From the NCBI GenBank assembly GCA_947167045.1, contig CAMVGO010000006.1:1-64000 (forward strand): a stretch of 64,000 nt of DNA, written 5' to 3'. Positions 7,580-16,001 of this stretch are shown piece after piece. Numbering within the stretch: position 1 is the stretch's first letter; the number at the start of each line of letters is the position of its first letter. The position numbers and the translations under genes are program-made. A model generated the notes under the pieces. It was not told where the DNA came from. It saw nothing but the letters and a program-made list of their open reading frames with translations, and ran no database searches. The stretch comes from an uncultured Clostridia bacterium (GTDB taxonomy: Bacteria; Bacillota; Clostridia; Saccharofermentanales; Saccharofermentanaceae).

Positions 7580-9646
7580 ATGATCTACTATCAGTATTTT
7601 TTGGATTGGAAAGACTATGAGAAGCCGGGCCGCAATTCCGGCAGAGGACGTGTGTACGCATACGAACCGCGTACCGAGTTCGAGGATAAGTACCGCGAGG
7701 ACAAGGTCAACGACATCAATGATGACTTCCGCGGCGAGTACCAGAAGGATAACAAGTTCCTCATCTATGTATCCAGAACGACAGACCGTTCAATGGAACT
7801 CTGTGTTGCGGTCGACATCAGGTATTTCGATGATCCCGAGTGCGAAGCAAGGATCCTGAGCGCATTCCCCGAATGCGTCATCACGAAGCGTAAGGAGATC
7901 ACCATTGCGGACTTCAGAAGGGAAGTGAGCAACAGCAGATTCTACGGCGCAAACAAGACCCTTTCCGCACTCAATATCGATTACAGAAATCCTTCGTTTT
8001 TTGATGCATATCCTTTTGACAAGGAAGAGCAGATGTATGAAGGCTCAAAGATGACAAAGGAGCAGTGCAGGAAGAAGGCTGAGAAGATCCTTGCTTCAAA
8101 GTCCATGAAGGATGAGCTTGCCAGGATCTATTCCAGAAAGAACAGCAGACAGTACTACGGTCATCCTGTTCACTATCTTATCAGCGCAGGAGAATGGGGA
8201 GCTGCAATGGACATGACCGACCTCCTCATCGGGGCTCTCATCAGCAACGGCAGACTCCTTTCCGGAAGACAGACCATCATCCGCAATGTCCGCAAGGGTA
8301 CATACAGGGATGAGAACTATAAGCAGATCCTTCAGGCTGCCGAAGGCGGGGTTGTCATAATCGAGATAAACAGCCAGGATGACATGGGAATCTTCGCTAC
8401 TGACTTTCATGAGTTCACGAAGGTGACAGGAAACATACTCAGCAATCAGAAGAAGGATACGCTCTTCATATTCGTCGAGATCATGGGTGAGTCCATGAGA
8501 AATGAAGACGCTCTGATAAATATAACTTCAAAAGCAGACATCATTCAGATAAAAGAAGGCAGCGGCACTTTTGAGCAGGCCAGAGACTATCTGATCGATC
8601 TGGTCGGCAAGGTCGAGTTTACTGTGGATGACAAGGAAGAGGCCGTAAGTTTCCTTCCGAAGCAGGATACGTATTCAGTTACAGATATCTACTGCGCATT
8701 CAACGCATGGTACGGCAGCGGCCTCAAGAACCACATCTATAAGGCTTATAAGGATAAGAAGTCTTATCAGGTCGAGATCACTCCGGTCGAGAGCAAGCCT
8801 TATGATGAACTCAAAAAGCTAATAGGCCTGGAGCAGATCAAGACTGTTGTCGATGATGTCATTGCAGCAGGAAAGGTCAGGTGTGCGCGTGAGCGTATGG
8901 GACTTAACACCGATAACTCTTCAATGCACATGATCTTTACCGGTACTCCGGGAACGGCCAAGACTACAGTCGCAAGACTTCTGGCCCAGATCCTTAAGGA
9001 CGAGGACATCGTCAAGTCCGGAAAGTTCATCGAGTGCGGGCGTCAGGATCTCGTTGCGAGATATGTAGGCTGGACTGCAAAGACCGTAGCCGAGAAGTTC
9101 AAGGCGGCTCAGGGCGGCGTCCTCTTCATCGATGAGGCATATTCCCTTGTCGATGATGGGAATACTTTCGGAGCCGAGGCCATCAACACGATCACACAGC
9201 TCATGGAGAATTACCGTGATCAGGTCATCGTCATCTTTGCGGGATACCCTGACAAGATGCAGGATTTCCTTGAGCAGAATGAGGGTTTAAGAAGCCGTAT
9301 AGCTTTCCACCTCAACTTCCCGGATTACTCTTCCGAGGAACTCGTGGACATAATGAAGCTGATGTGCGAGAAGCGTCAGTATACGGTTACTGACGAAGCA
9401 CTTGAAAAGTGCCGCGGGATATTCGAGCAGGCTATTCGTGTCGAGAATTTCGGTAACGGCAGATATGTCAGAAATGTCCTCGAGCTGGCAATAATGCGTC
9501 AGTCGAACAGGCTTGTTACTTCGGCTTCCGCATCCGGAAAAGTCACTGACCTTTCCAAAGAAACAATGTGCAGGCTTGAGGCCGGAGACTTTAATCCGGT
9601 CCCGCTCGGCAATAAGGGAGGCACAAGGATCGGATTTGCAGTCTGA
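7580..9646 (+). CDS. AAA+ ATPase, CbbX/SpoVK-like, with N-terminal degenerate AAA-like region and C-terminal IGF motif
   Basis: LIGLEQIK; Walker A GTPGTAKTT; pore loop YVGWTA; Walker B GGVLFIDEAYSL; C-terminus GGTRIGFAV. Confidence 0.88.
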   Translation: MIYYQYFLDWKDYEKPGRNSGRGRVYAYEPRTEFEDKYREDKVNDINDDFRGEYQKDNKFLIYVSRTTDRSMELCVAVDIRYFDDPECEARILSAFPECVITKRKEITIADFRREVSNSRFYGANKTLSALNIDYRNPSFFDAYPFDKEEQMYEGSKMTKEQCRKKAEKILASKSMKDELARIYSRKNSRQYYGHPVHYLISAGEWGAAMDMTDLLIGALISNGRLLSGRQTIIRNVRKGTYRDENYKQILQAAEGGVVIIEINSQDDMGIFATDFHEFTKVTGNILSNQKKDTLFIFVEIMGESMRNEDALINITSKADIIQIKEGSGTFEQARDYLIDLVGKVEFTVDDKEEAVSFLPKQDTYSVTDIYCAFNAWYGSGLKNHIYKAYKDKKSYQVEITPVESKPYDELKKLIGLEQIKTVVDDVIAAGKVRCARERMGLNTDNSSMHMIFTGTPGTAKTTVARLLAQILKDEDIVKSGKFIECGRQDLVARYVGWTAKTVAEKFKAAQGGVLFIDEAYSLVDDGNTFGAEAINTITQLMENYRDQVIVIFAGYPDKMQDFLEQNEGLRSRIAFHLNFPDYSSEELVDIMKLMCEKRQYTVTDEALEKCRGIFEQAIRVENFGNGRYVRNVLELAIMRQSNRLVTSASASGKVTDLSKETMCRLEAGDFNPVPLGNKGGTRIGFAV

Positions 9647-9707
9647 TCCCGCATCCCGATAAAACAACCATTTTACCTCCATGGTTTTATTCTCCTTTCT
9701 GCGTTCC

Positions 9708-9746
9708 GCCCCGGCAGGCTGTTGGTCTGCCGGGGCGTGCGTTTTT
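9708..9746 (+). terminator. Rho-independent terminator
   Basis: GCCCCGGCAG-N9-CTGCCGGGGC then GTGCGTTTTT. Confidence 0.85.
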
Positions 9747-9864
9747 ATGCCGGCTGTTTACAAAAACGGCAAACGTCACATACATAATTTCAGACGGCCT
9801 TCCCAAAGTTTTTCAAAGCTTTACGGTGTGCGGAATACCCCGAAATGTTACATTTTTCGCGCAG

Positions 9865-9907
9865 CTGCAAAAACTTGTTTACTGCGGGAAAACGGCTGTT
9901 ATATAAT
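9865..9907 (+). promoter_or_regulatory. Promoter P4, partial member of the shared family
   Basis: CTGCA-N8-TTTACT-N18-TATAAT; proximal half-site/-35/-10 spacings equal to P1 and P3. Confidence 0.5.
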
Positions 9908-9966
9908 CTCCATCCTTGGCCGGGCCAAATGCCGAAGATCTCACCATAATGAAAGGAATAAGCACT

Positions 9967-10314
9967 ATGGAAAAAGCAGAAATGGAAGCAAAGATAAAGG
10001 AACTGATCAAGATGTATGCCCCTGAAGGCACAACTTTCAAGTGGTTCAAAGGTACAAGAAGGATGGGCTATTGTTCTTTCAGGTACAGTGTGCCCCTGGG
10101 AAAGTACACAGATTTTGTGGTTGCAGTAAGTACTGTGGTTGCAAAGACAGGTGATTGGGAAAAAGTGCGCCTGGTCGCACTTCATGAGATAGCTCATGCA
10201 AGAAATCCTGATTGTGATCATGAGAGACCATGGAGATGGGATTGCATTGCAATAGGTGGTGATGGCCAGAAATATTATAACTGCCCATCAGCATCAGATC
10301 CTTCAAAATGGTAA
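9967..10314 (+). CDS. Small putative zinc metallopeptidase (SprT-like HExxH)
   Basis: VALHEIAHARNPDCDHERPW: HExxH followed by His residues. Confidence 0.6.
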   Translation: MEKAEMEAKIKELIKMYAPEGTTFKWFKGTRRMGYCSFRYSVPLGKYTDFVVAVSTVVAKTGDWEKVRLVALHEIAHARNPDCDHERPWRWDCIAIGGDGQKYYNCPSASDPSKW

Positions 10315-10330
10315 AGGTTTGAGTATTAAA

Positions 10331-10363
10331 AAGCCCCCGGGTGCATGTGGCACACGGGGGCTT
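10331..10363. terminator. Bidirectional rho-independent terminator
   Basis: AAGCCCCCG...CGGGGGCTT between convergent genes; T-tract on the minus strand. Confidence 0.8.
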
Positions 10364-10382
10364 ACTATTTGCTTGTGTCTTG

Positions 10383-10889
10383 TCAGAGGATACCGAGTTC
10401 CTTAAGCTTCCTGATCGTTTCTTCAGGGCTTATATGCTGAATGGCAGTGCCGCCGATCTCACACCATTCCCTGACGTTTCTGCCGAAGTCGTCGATGAGG
10501 ATGCAGTCTTTGCCGAAGCAGTAATCGGGCTTGTTTTCGCGGTATACGATGTTGACCTTGATGTCCTTTGAAAGGAGACGCCTTACCCAGCTTATCTTGT
10601 CATCGCCGGCGGTTACGATCCCGCGTCTTGCCTTAGGGATTCCAGTAAGGATCTCGCAGCGGTCACCGTATACACCATATATCAGATCGAACATCTCTTT
10701 CGCTCCGGGGAGCAGCTCGAGCTTATCGTAGAAGTGGCCTACCTCCTTGATCTTAGCCCACATCGCGTCGTCCCTTGCGGGATCCTCGACACCATTTATG
10801 TCCTGGGGTTCTATCTTGCAGAGTTCGGCAACTCCGCGTTCAAAATCGGCCAGTACCCCGTCCATGTCAAAATAGATCTTTTGTATCAT
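10383..10889 (-). CDS. HAD-type 5'(3')-deoxyribonucleotidase-like protein
   Basis: YFDMDGVLADF motif I; LPGAKEM; CILIDDFGRN. Confidence 0.8.
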   Translation of the reverse strand: MIQKIYFDMDGVLADFERGVAELCKIEPQDINGVEDPARDDAMWAKIKEVGHFYDKLELLPGAKEMFDLIYGVYGDRCEILTGIPKARRGIVTAGDDKISWVRRLLSKDIKVNIVYRENKPDYCFGKDCILIDDFGRNVREWCEIGGTAIQHISPEETIRKLKELGIL

Positions 10890-10971
10890 CAGTTTTCCTT
10901 TCCGGTAATCAAGTTAACTTTTCAAAATATTATTCTACAACAAATACGTTGTGTTTTTATTTCGTGAAAGA

Positions 10972-11976
10972 TCAGAATGGGACAGTTTGCTGAGTCAGAG
11001 CATCGACTTCTTTCATTGCCTCCTCCAATGTGAGTTCACCGTTTGCAAAACCGAGGACCGGATGTGCAAGAGAAGCCAGAAGTGAGGGGCAGTCCTTGGT
11101 TATATAGTCGTTTGTCGTCCACACTATTTCCCATACACGGTAATTAATAAAAGTAGATGCGGTAACGGCAGTCCCATCATCTTCTTCAGATAAAAAGAAT
11201 CTCGGTGTGTAGAAGATCTGATCTTCGTTACGCGATATGCTCCAGTTCTGCATTACGACCGCTTCCGAATTGATGTGATTTATGAGTTTAAGCAGTTCCG
11301 GAATGCGGTCCGCTTCCATATCTTCGACTGCTATGCAGAGCTTGAATTCGGCATGGTCTTTCAGAAACTTTATGCTTCCCGTAAGCTGTCCGTTCGCTAT
11401 TTCCGGTATGTCGTAGATCATGGTGAAGCGGGGGATGTCTCCTTCTTTGTCAAACCTGTAAGATATCTTTTCATAGTCAAAAAAATCCATGAGATACAGT
11501 ATCCTATCCGAATATCTTGCTGATACCGGTTTGTAGGACTTTCTCTTTTTGACATGCACCGGATCTTTCTCGATGTAAGTCAACGGGATACCGTTCTTCA
11601 TCAGTATTGAATCAATCTCTTCTTCTGACGGGAGCGATGCATGGTATCTTTCCAGAAGCAGTCCTGCAGTTGTTTTCCACCGGTAAAGAGTGTTCATGCT
11701 GATCTCAAGATCGTATGTTATTTCCTTATCGCATTCGAGACGCCTGAGACATATCGTGACCGTCTCAATGTGGTAAGGGATATCGATGTTTGCGATCGAA
11801 TCGAAATCGTACTGCTTGTCCCCGATCGTAAGTTCCACATTGCTGATGAACCAGAGAAACGTTTCTTTCTCAGTTATCTTAAGATATGGTCTCTCAAGGT
11901 CTTCCAGCAGGACGTATAACTCCCAAAGTGCTTCGCAGTATAATCCTGCAGGTTTGTTTGTGATCCTTTCCGTCAT
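10972..11976 (-). CDS. Hypothetical protein (possible YbjN-like domain)
   Basis: AAAGGAGG SD before MTERITN; LLKLINHINSEAVVMQNWSISRNEDQIFYTPRF weakly YbjN-like. Confidence 0.55.
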   Translation of the reverse strand: MTERITNKPAGLYCEALWELYVLLEDLERPYLKITEKETFLWFISNVELTIGDKQYDFDSIANIDIPYHIETVTICLRRLECDKEITYDLEISMNTLYRWKTTAGLLLERYHASLPSEEEIDSILMKNGIPLTYIEKDPVHVKKRKSYKPVSARYSDRILYLMDFFDYEKISYRFDKEGDIPRFTMIYDIPEIANGQLTGSIKFLKDHAEFKLCIAVEDMEADRIPELLKLINHINSEAVVMQNWSISRNEDQIFYTPRFFLSEEDDGTAVTASTFINYRVWEIVWTTNDYITKDCPSLLASLAHPVLGFANGELTLEEAMKEVDALTQQTVPF

Positions 11977-12016
11977 GTGATCCCCTCCTTTAAATCTATC
12001 CTTATTCCTTGAAGGA

Positions 12017-12064
12017 AACGCCACAGATATCAGTGCTTCCTGCTACTGATATCTATGTGACGTT
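12017..12064 (-). other. Large intergenic hairpin
   Basis: AACGCCACAGATATCAGT-N10-ACTGATATCTATGTGACGTT, near-complete inverted repeat. Confidence 0.7.
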
Positions 12065-12096
12065 CCGGGTGTTTGTTTTTAAAGATTTTGAAAACT

Positions 12097-13095
12097 CTAT
12101 ACAGCTTCGCCTTCAGTTCCGGCATCAGCTTCGCTTATCTTTGCGGCGATATCGATCTCTTTGATCCTCTCCAGCACATCAAAGATGATGTCATCCGGTC
12201 CCATCGCCCCGAAGATTCCCTCGAAAAGATCTGCATATTCCTCACGGCATACAAAGTGGTTTCCGTATTCAAAGCAGAGCTCTTTCCAGCCTGATCTGAT
12301 CTTCGTTGACGGGTAATCTTCAGATGCGCCTAAAGCTACACCTGCGGTCCCGAATTCTGTGTCTTTGCAGGGACCGTTGAATACGCAGTCTCTGACACCG
12401 GGGAATTCCTTCTTAAATTCTTCCCAGCCTTCTCCGGGATTGATGTCTGCGATGAGATGCTCTCCGCTTCTTGTTATCAGTGTGAGCGAGACACAGCCGA
12501 TGCAGACATTGCCCATTGCCAGAGGCTCGGAGAGGAGGTAAGCCGCGATGTTGTTCTTCAGCTCGGAAAGCATATGCTTTCTCCTGATGAAACGGATAAA
12601 GCAGTCGACCACTTTAGATGTGAGTTCGGCATCTTCTGATTCCAGGATGTCTCCGGGTGTGACCGAACCCTTGTTCCATCCTTCGATCTCTTCTGCGGGG
12701 TTGTACCACTTGTAGCTGTTGAAGACGAGATCCGTGCAGTCTTTGTCAGTATCAGTGATATCCCTGCCGGTTATCTCGTTCGGTGACGTTGTATTTGACA
12801 AGTTTTTAACAAGATCGTACACAAACATCAGCCTGTACTGTGTGTGCACGTTGCCTGACCATTTGTCCATCTCCGAATGGAAGAACGTAAGCCAATACTC
12901 TCTGCCCCTGTAGAAGCACCTGATCCAGCAGTATTCTCTGCGGTCGTTGTCCCTGGTCCTGATTCCCTGTCCGCCTTTTGTATAGATCGTAAGTCCTTCG
13001 AGATTTCTTTTGAGGAGCTCATCGATAACTTTATTTCTTGCCTCGGCGTGCATGGTGATAATGACCTCTCTGGTCTTTTCGTAATTGTTGTACAT
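12097..13095 (-). CDS. Hypothetical protein
   Basis: 332-aa ORF with GGAAGG SD; no recognised domain. Confidence 0.65.
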   Translation of the reverse strand: MYNNYEKTREVIITMHAEARNKVIDELLKRNLEGLTIYTKGGQGIRTRDNDRREYCWIRCFYRGREYWLTFFHSEMDKWSGNVHTQYRLMFVYDLVKNLSNTTSPNEITGRDITDTDKDCTDLVFNSYKWYNPAEEIEGWNKGSVTPGDILESEDAELTSKVVDCFIRFIRRKHMLSELKNNIAAYLLSEPLAMGNVCIGCVSLTLITRSGEHLIADINPGEGWEEFKKEFPGVRDCVFNGPCKDTEFGTAGVALGASEDYPSTKIRSGWKELCFEYGNHFVCREEYADLFEGIFGAMGPDDIIFDVLERIKEIDIAAKISEADAGTEGEAV

Positions 13096-13153
13096 ATTTT
13101 GTACCTTCCTTTCTTAAATTAAAATTTTTGAAAGCTTTTTGATTTGCCGGGTA

Positions 13154-13717
13154 TTAAATAAGCCCAGCCTGACTGAGTTCGCGGTCGATCTTCTGTATTG
13201 TGTTCCAGGCTTTTTCGGGACCTGCCAGTGCCTCGCAGAGCAGGGGACGAATGGTCTCCATCACGTCCGTGCAGACTCCCAAAAAATCCCTGACTTCATC
13301 TTCGCTGCCGCTTCTGATCACTGCCCGAAAGTTGTAGATCCAACAGTCGAGCCAGAGATGTTCCTGAAGCGCATAACCGTAATCCGAGATCAATGCGGTG
13401 CAGTATTTGAATGAAGAAGAGCGGCCATAGATCCCGGTCGATCTGTATCCCTTATTCCTGAGAAACTCCCTGAGGTTGATGTCACCCTCATCGATCCTGA
13501 TTACCGTGAATGGTCTTTCCGGGTCCGGTTTTCCCGGTTCGAGCACCAGATAAACTTCGCTGTAGCATGTCCTGTACTTGCGATTCCTGCCGAGACCTAT
13601 CGATCTGCTCTTTTCCGTGCTCTCACCGACGTCAAAGATGAAGCTTAATTCAATCCCTTCGATCTCAATGAAATCATTAAGGGGGATTGCCCTGCCTTTT
13701 TTAACCTGTTCAAGCAT
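13154..13717 (-). CDS. Hypothetical protein
   Basis: AAGGAGGAAAAGACA SD before MLEQVKKG; no recognised domain. Confidence 0.65.
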   Translation of the reverse strand: MLEQVKKGRAIPLNDFIEIEGIELSFIFDVGESTEKSRSIGLGRNRKYRTCYSEVYLVLEPGKPDPERPFTVIRIDEGDINLREFLRNKGYRSTGIYGRSSSFKYCTALISDYGYALQEHLWLDCWIYNFRAVIRSGSEDEVRDFLGVCTDVMETIRPLLCEALAGPEKAWNTIQKIDRELSQAGLI

Positions 13718-13757
13718 TGTCTTTTCCTCCTTTGACATGTGTTTTTGTTTGTCACTA

Positions 13758-13796
13758 TTGTTATGGAAAACAAAACTGCAAGATTTTGCAGTTTTT
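13758..13796 (-). repeat. 39-bp element copy A, containing palindrome AACTGCAAGATTTTGCAGTT
   Basis: TTGTTATGGAAA-N5-AACTGCAAGATTTTGCAGTTTTT with equal spacing in both copies. Confidence 0.8.
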
Positions 13797-14058
13797 ACCA
13801 AAACCCTCATCCGGACAGTGCTCAGAAAGTTACTGAGACCCGTATCCGTAAGCGGTATGTTTATTTTTCAATGGTGATACAAGGCTCTTCTGTCAGAGCC
13901 TTTTTGATGAACGTACGGAGATCTGTAGAATTATTCCGCTCTTCAGGAAGAGGTTTTCTCATCGCATACGGGCACAAGGTAAAGCTCAACGCCGCATGTC
14001 TTTAAATAAATCCATCCATGTTTTCACCTCCATAACCGTGTGAACTTGTTGTTCACCT

Positions 14059-14097
14059 TTGTTATGGAAATGAGAACTGCAAGATTTTGCAGTTTTT
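14059..14097 (-). repeat. 39-bp element copy B
   Basis: Same block 301 bp away, just after the stop of the sigma2-WYL gene. Confidence 0.8.
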
Positions 14098-14102
14098 GAA
14101 GT

Positions 14103-15884
14103 TCAGCTCTGAGTCTTACCGTATTTCTTATTTAATTCATTGACCGCTTTTGCGATCTCTTTTCTGACGTCTTTGTTCAGGACTTTAACCTTGTCATAGT
14201 TTTGCAGAGCAAACTGGCAGGCTCCGTATGAGGTTATATTTACTGCGATCAGGAGCGAATCCGGGTCGTTCGGATCTTCTGCGACTTCGAAATGATCCCC
14301 GAACCACTCGCGGAAGAGCGTGTAGATCGTAGGCTCTTTCCGCGAGACTTTGAAAACGGTTTTTTCCGGTTTCCCATAGCCCATATAGGCATGCTCTGAA
14401 AGATATTTTTCAGGATCCCAATAGTCCCTCAGCAGTTCTTTGTCTGATATTCCCGTATATTCTATCGGTATGTACCTTCCTGTTTCCTCATAGGTGCGGA
14501 TGGCAACATCTGTCATGAGATCGATCCTGAAATGCTTGACCTCATCGGAATTCCTCTCCATTCCAACGAGGAAGAAATTATCTCCATAGCATACGATGTG
14601 GTATGGGCTTGTTTCGTGAATATACTTGCCGTGTGTGGGAACGAGTTCGCCTTTTTCGTTATAACGGTTGAACCTGAATCTTATCTGTGCGTTGTGGTTG
14701 ATCGCTTTCTGGATTATCTTGATATTTTCCGTAAGGTGTCTGCGGTTGCCGTAGCGTCCGCTGATACCTTTGGGATCGAACCTGACCTCTCCGTTTTTCC
14801 AGAGAGGATTGTAATAGTGACTGCTCATTGTCGAAATGAGTTTACCGACGATCCTGTTTTTATCTTCGGCTGAAAAAGCGTCCGAAGCACAGACTGCCTG
14901 TATAAGCGAGTCCATCGTCTCTCTGTCAAAAAGATGGTTGTAATACATAGACTTGATCTTGGGAGCTTTCTTTACTGGTTTGACCGGCTTTTCCTTATCA
15001 GCTCCGATCTTGCCGAAATAATTCTCATCATTAACTATTAGCTTGTTATTATCGATCAGCTTGTTACCGCCGAGTTCCAAGATCATTTCGGCGAGTCTTT
15101 TGTTCAGAGTCCTGTCATCTTCCATTTGTTCTGTGTTGTTATTGTGCTTGTGGAGGAGATAATTCTGAAGATCTTCTTTGAGCTTTTTTGTCGAAACGGG
15201 GTTTTCCTTATCGCTGCAAAGCCTCAGGGTCTCGAGCAGCTGAAGAGTGAGACGTTCTGCGCTGTATTCGCCAAGGGGTTTAGCCGTCTTAGGCATATGA
15301 ACTTCCGAATCTTGTTCAAAAACGAGGTCATCAGGCAGTTCCACCTGTGTCATCCTGCCATGGTACCCCTGCGGAAATTTAATACCAGACGGATCGAGTC
15401 TGAAATCAAGTTCATCGCAGACATCATAAAAGATCCATAAACGGGAAAAAGTTGTCAGTTTTGTACGGGAATCCGGATCGTATTTGAGTACTGCCTTGTA
15501 AAGCGCAGCCTCTCCGTACTGCCATAATTCCTCCTTCAATACGGCATCTTGAGTCAGATCAGTTCTTGTGTATTGGGATCTTTCGGAAAGGCATCTTTTG
15601 ACTATCCAGCGAATAAATCTTTCGAATTTCTCTGATAGTTCTTTCCATGCTGCTTCGCGCTTATCGGAGTCTTTCTCATCCATGAAGTTTCTGTACAGAG
15701 TCAGCTCCTCTTCGAGCGTCATGTATTGTGTGTTTTCTTTTTCTGAATCTGCGGTTTCCGTTTCACCGGCCGAATCATCCCGGACAACAGTTTTTCCGCC
15801 TTTTGACGGAACGGCTTTAGTTGATGTCTTTTCAGTTTTGCTCTTATTTGTTTTCCCAGTGTTTCTGTTGTCTTTTTTAGCCAT
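14103..15884 (-). CDS. Sigma-70 region-2-like / winged HTH / WYL-domain fusion protein
   Basis: GEAALYKAVLKYDPDSRTKLTTFSRLWIFYDV (sigma region 2-like); LLETLRLCSDKENPVSTKKLKEDLQ..DDRTLNKRLAEM (wHTH); YHIVCYGDNFFLVGMERNSDEVKHFRIDLMTDV (WYL). Confidence 0.7.
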   Translation of the reverse strand: MAKKDNRNTGKTNKSKTEKTSTKAVPSKGGKTVVRDDSAGETETADSEKENTQYMTLEEELTLYRNFMDEKDSDKREAAWKELSEKFERFIRWIVKRCLSERSQYTRTDLTQDAVLKEELWQYGEAALYKAVLKYDPDSRTKLTTFSRLWIFYDVCDELDFRLDPSGIKFPQGYHGRMTQVELPDDLVFEQDSEVHMPKTAKPLGEYSAERLTLQLLETLRLCSDKENPVSTKKLKEDLQNYLLHKHNNNTEQMEDDRTLNKRLAEMILELGGNKLIDNNKLIVNDENYFGKIGADKEKPVKPVKKAPKIKSMYYNHLFDRETMDSLIQAVCASDAFSAEDKNRIVGKLISTMSSHYYNPLWKNGEVRFDPKGISGRYGNRRHLTENIKIIQKAINHNAQIRFRFNRYNEKGELVPTHGKYIHETSPYHIVCYGDNFFLVGMERNSDEVKHFRIDLMTDVAIRTYEETGRYIPIEYTGISDKELLRDYWDPEKYLSEHAYMGYGKPEKTVFKVSRKEPTIYTLFREWFGDHFEVAEDPNDPDSLLIAVNITSYGACQFALQNYDKVKVLNKDVRKEIAKAVNELNKKYGKTQS

Positions 15885-16001
15885 GGATATACTCCTTACA
15901 GATGGATGAGGTCTTCGGATACAGTTTTCATTATATCCGTTTTTTCTCTTTCTGTTTTCGCAGCTGATAATGGGGAGGAACAGTGATGTAATTGAACGGA
16001 A

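Noticed and set aside
2117-10314. Prophage or integrative element
   Set aside because: ClpP, XRE-like and sigma genes can be phage-borne, but there are no structural, integrase, terminase or att-like features.
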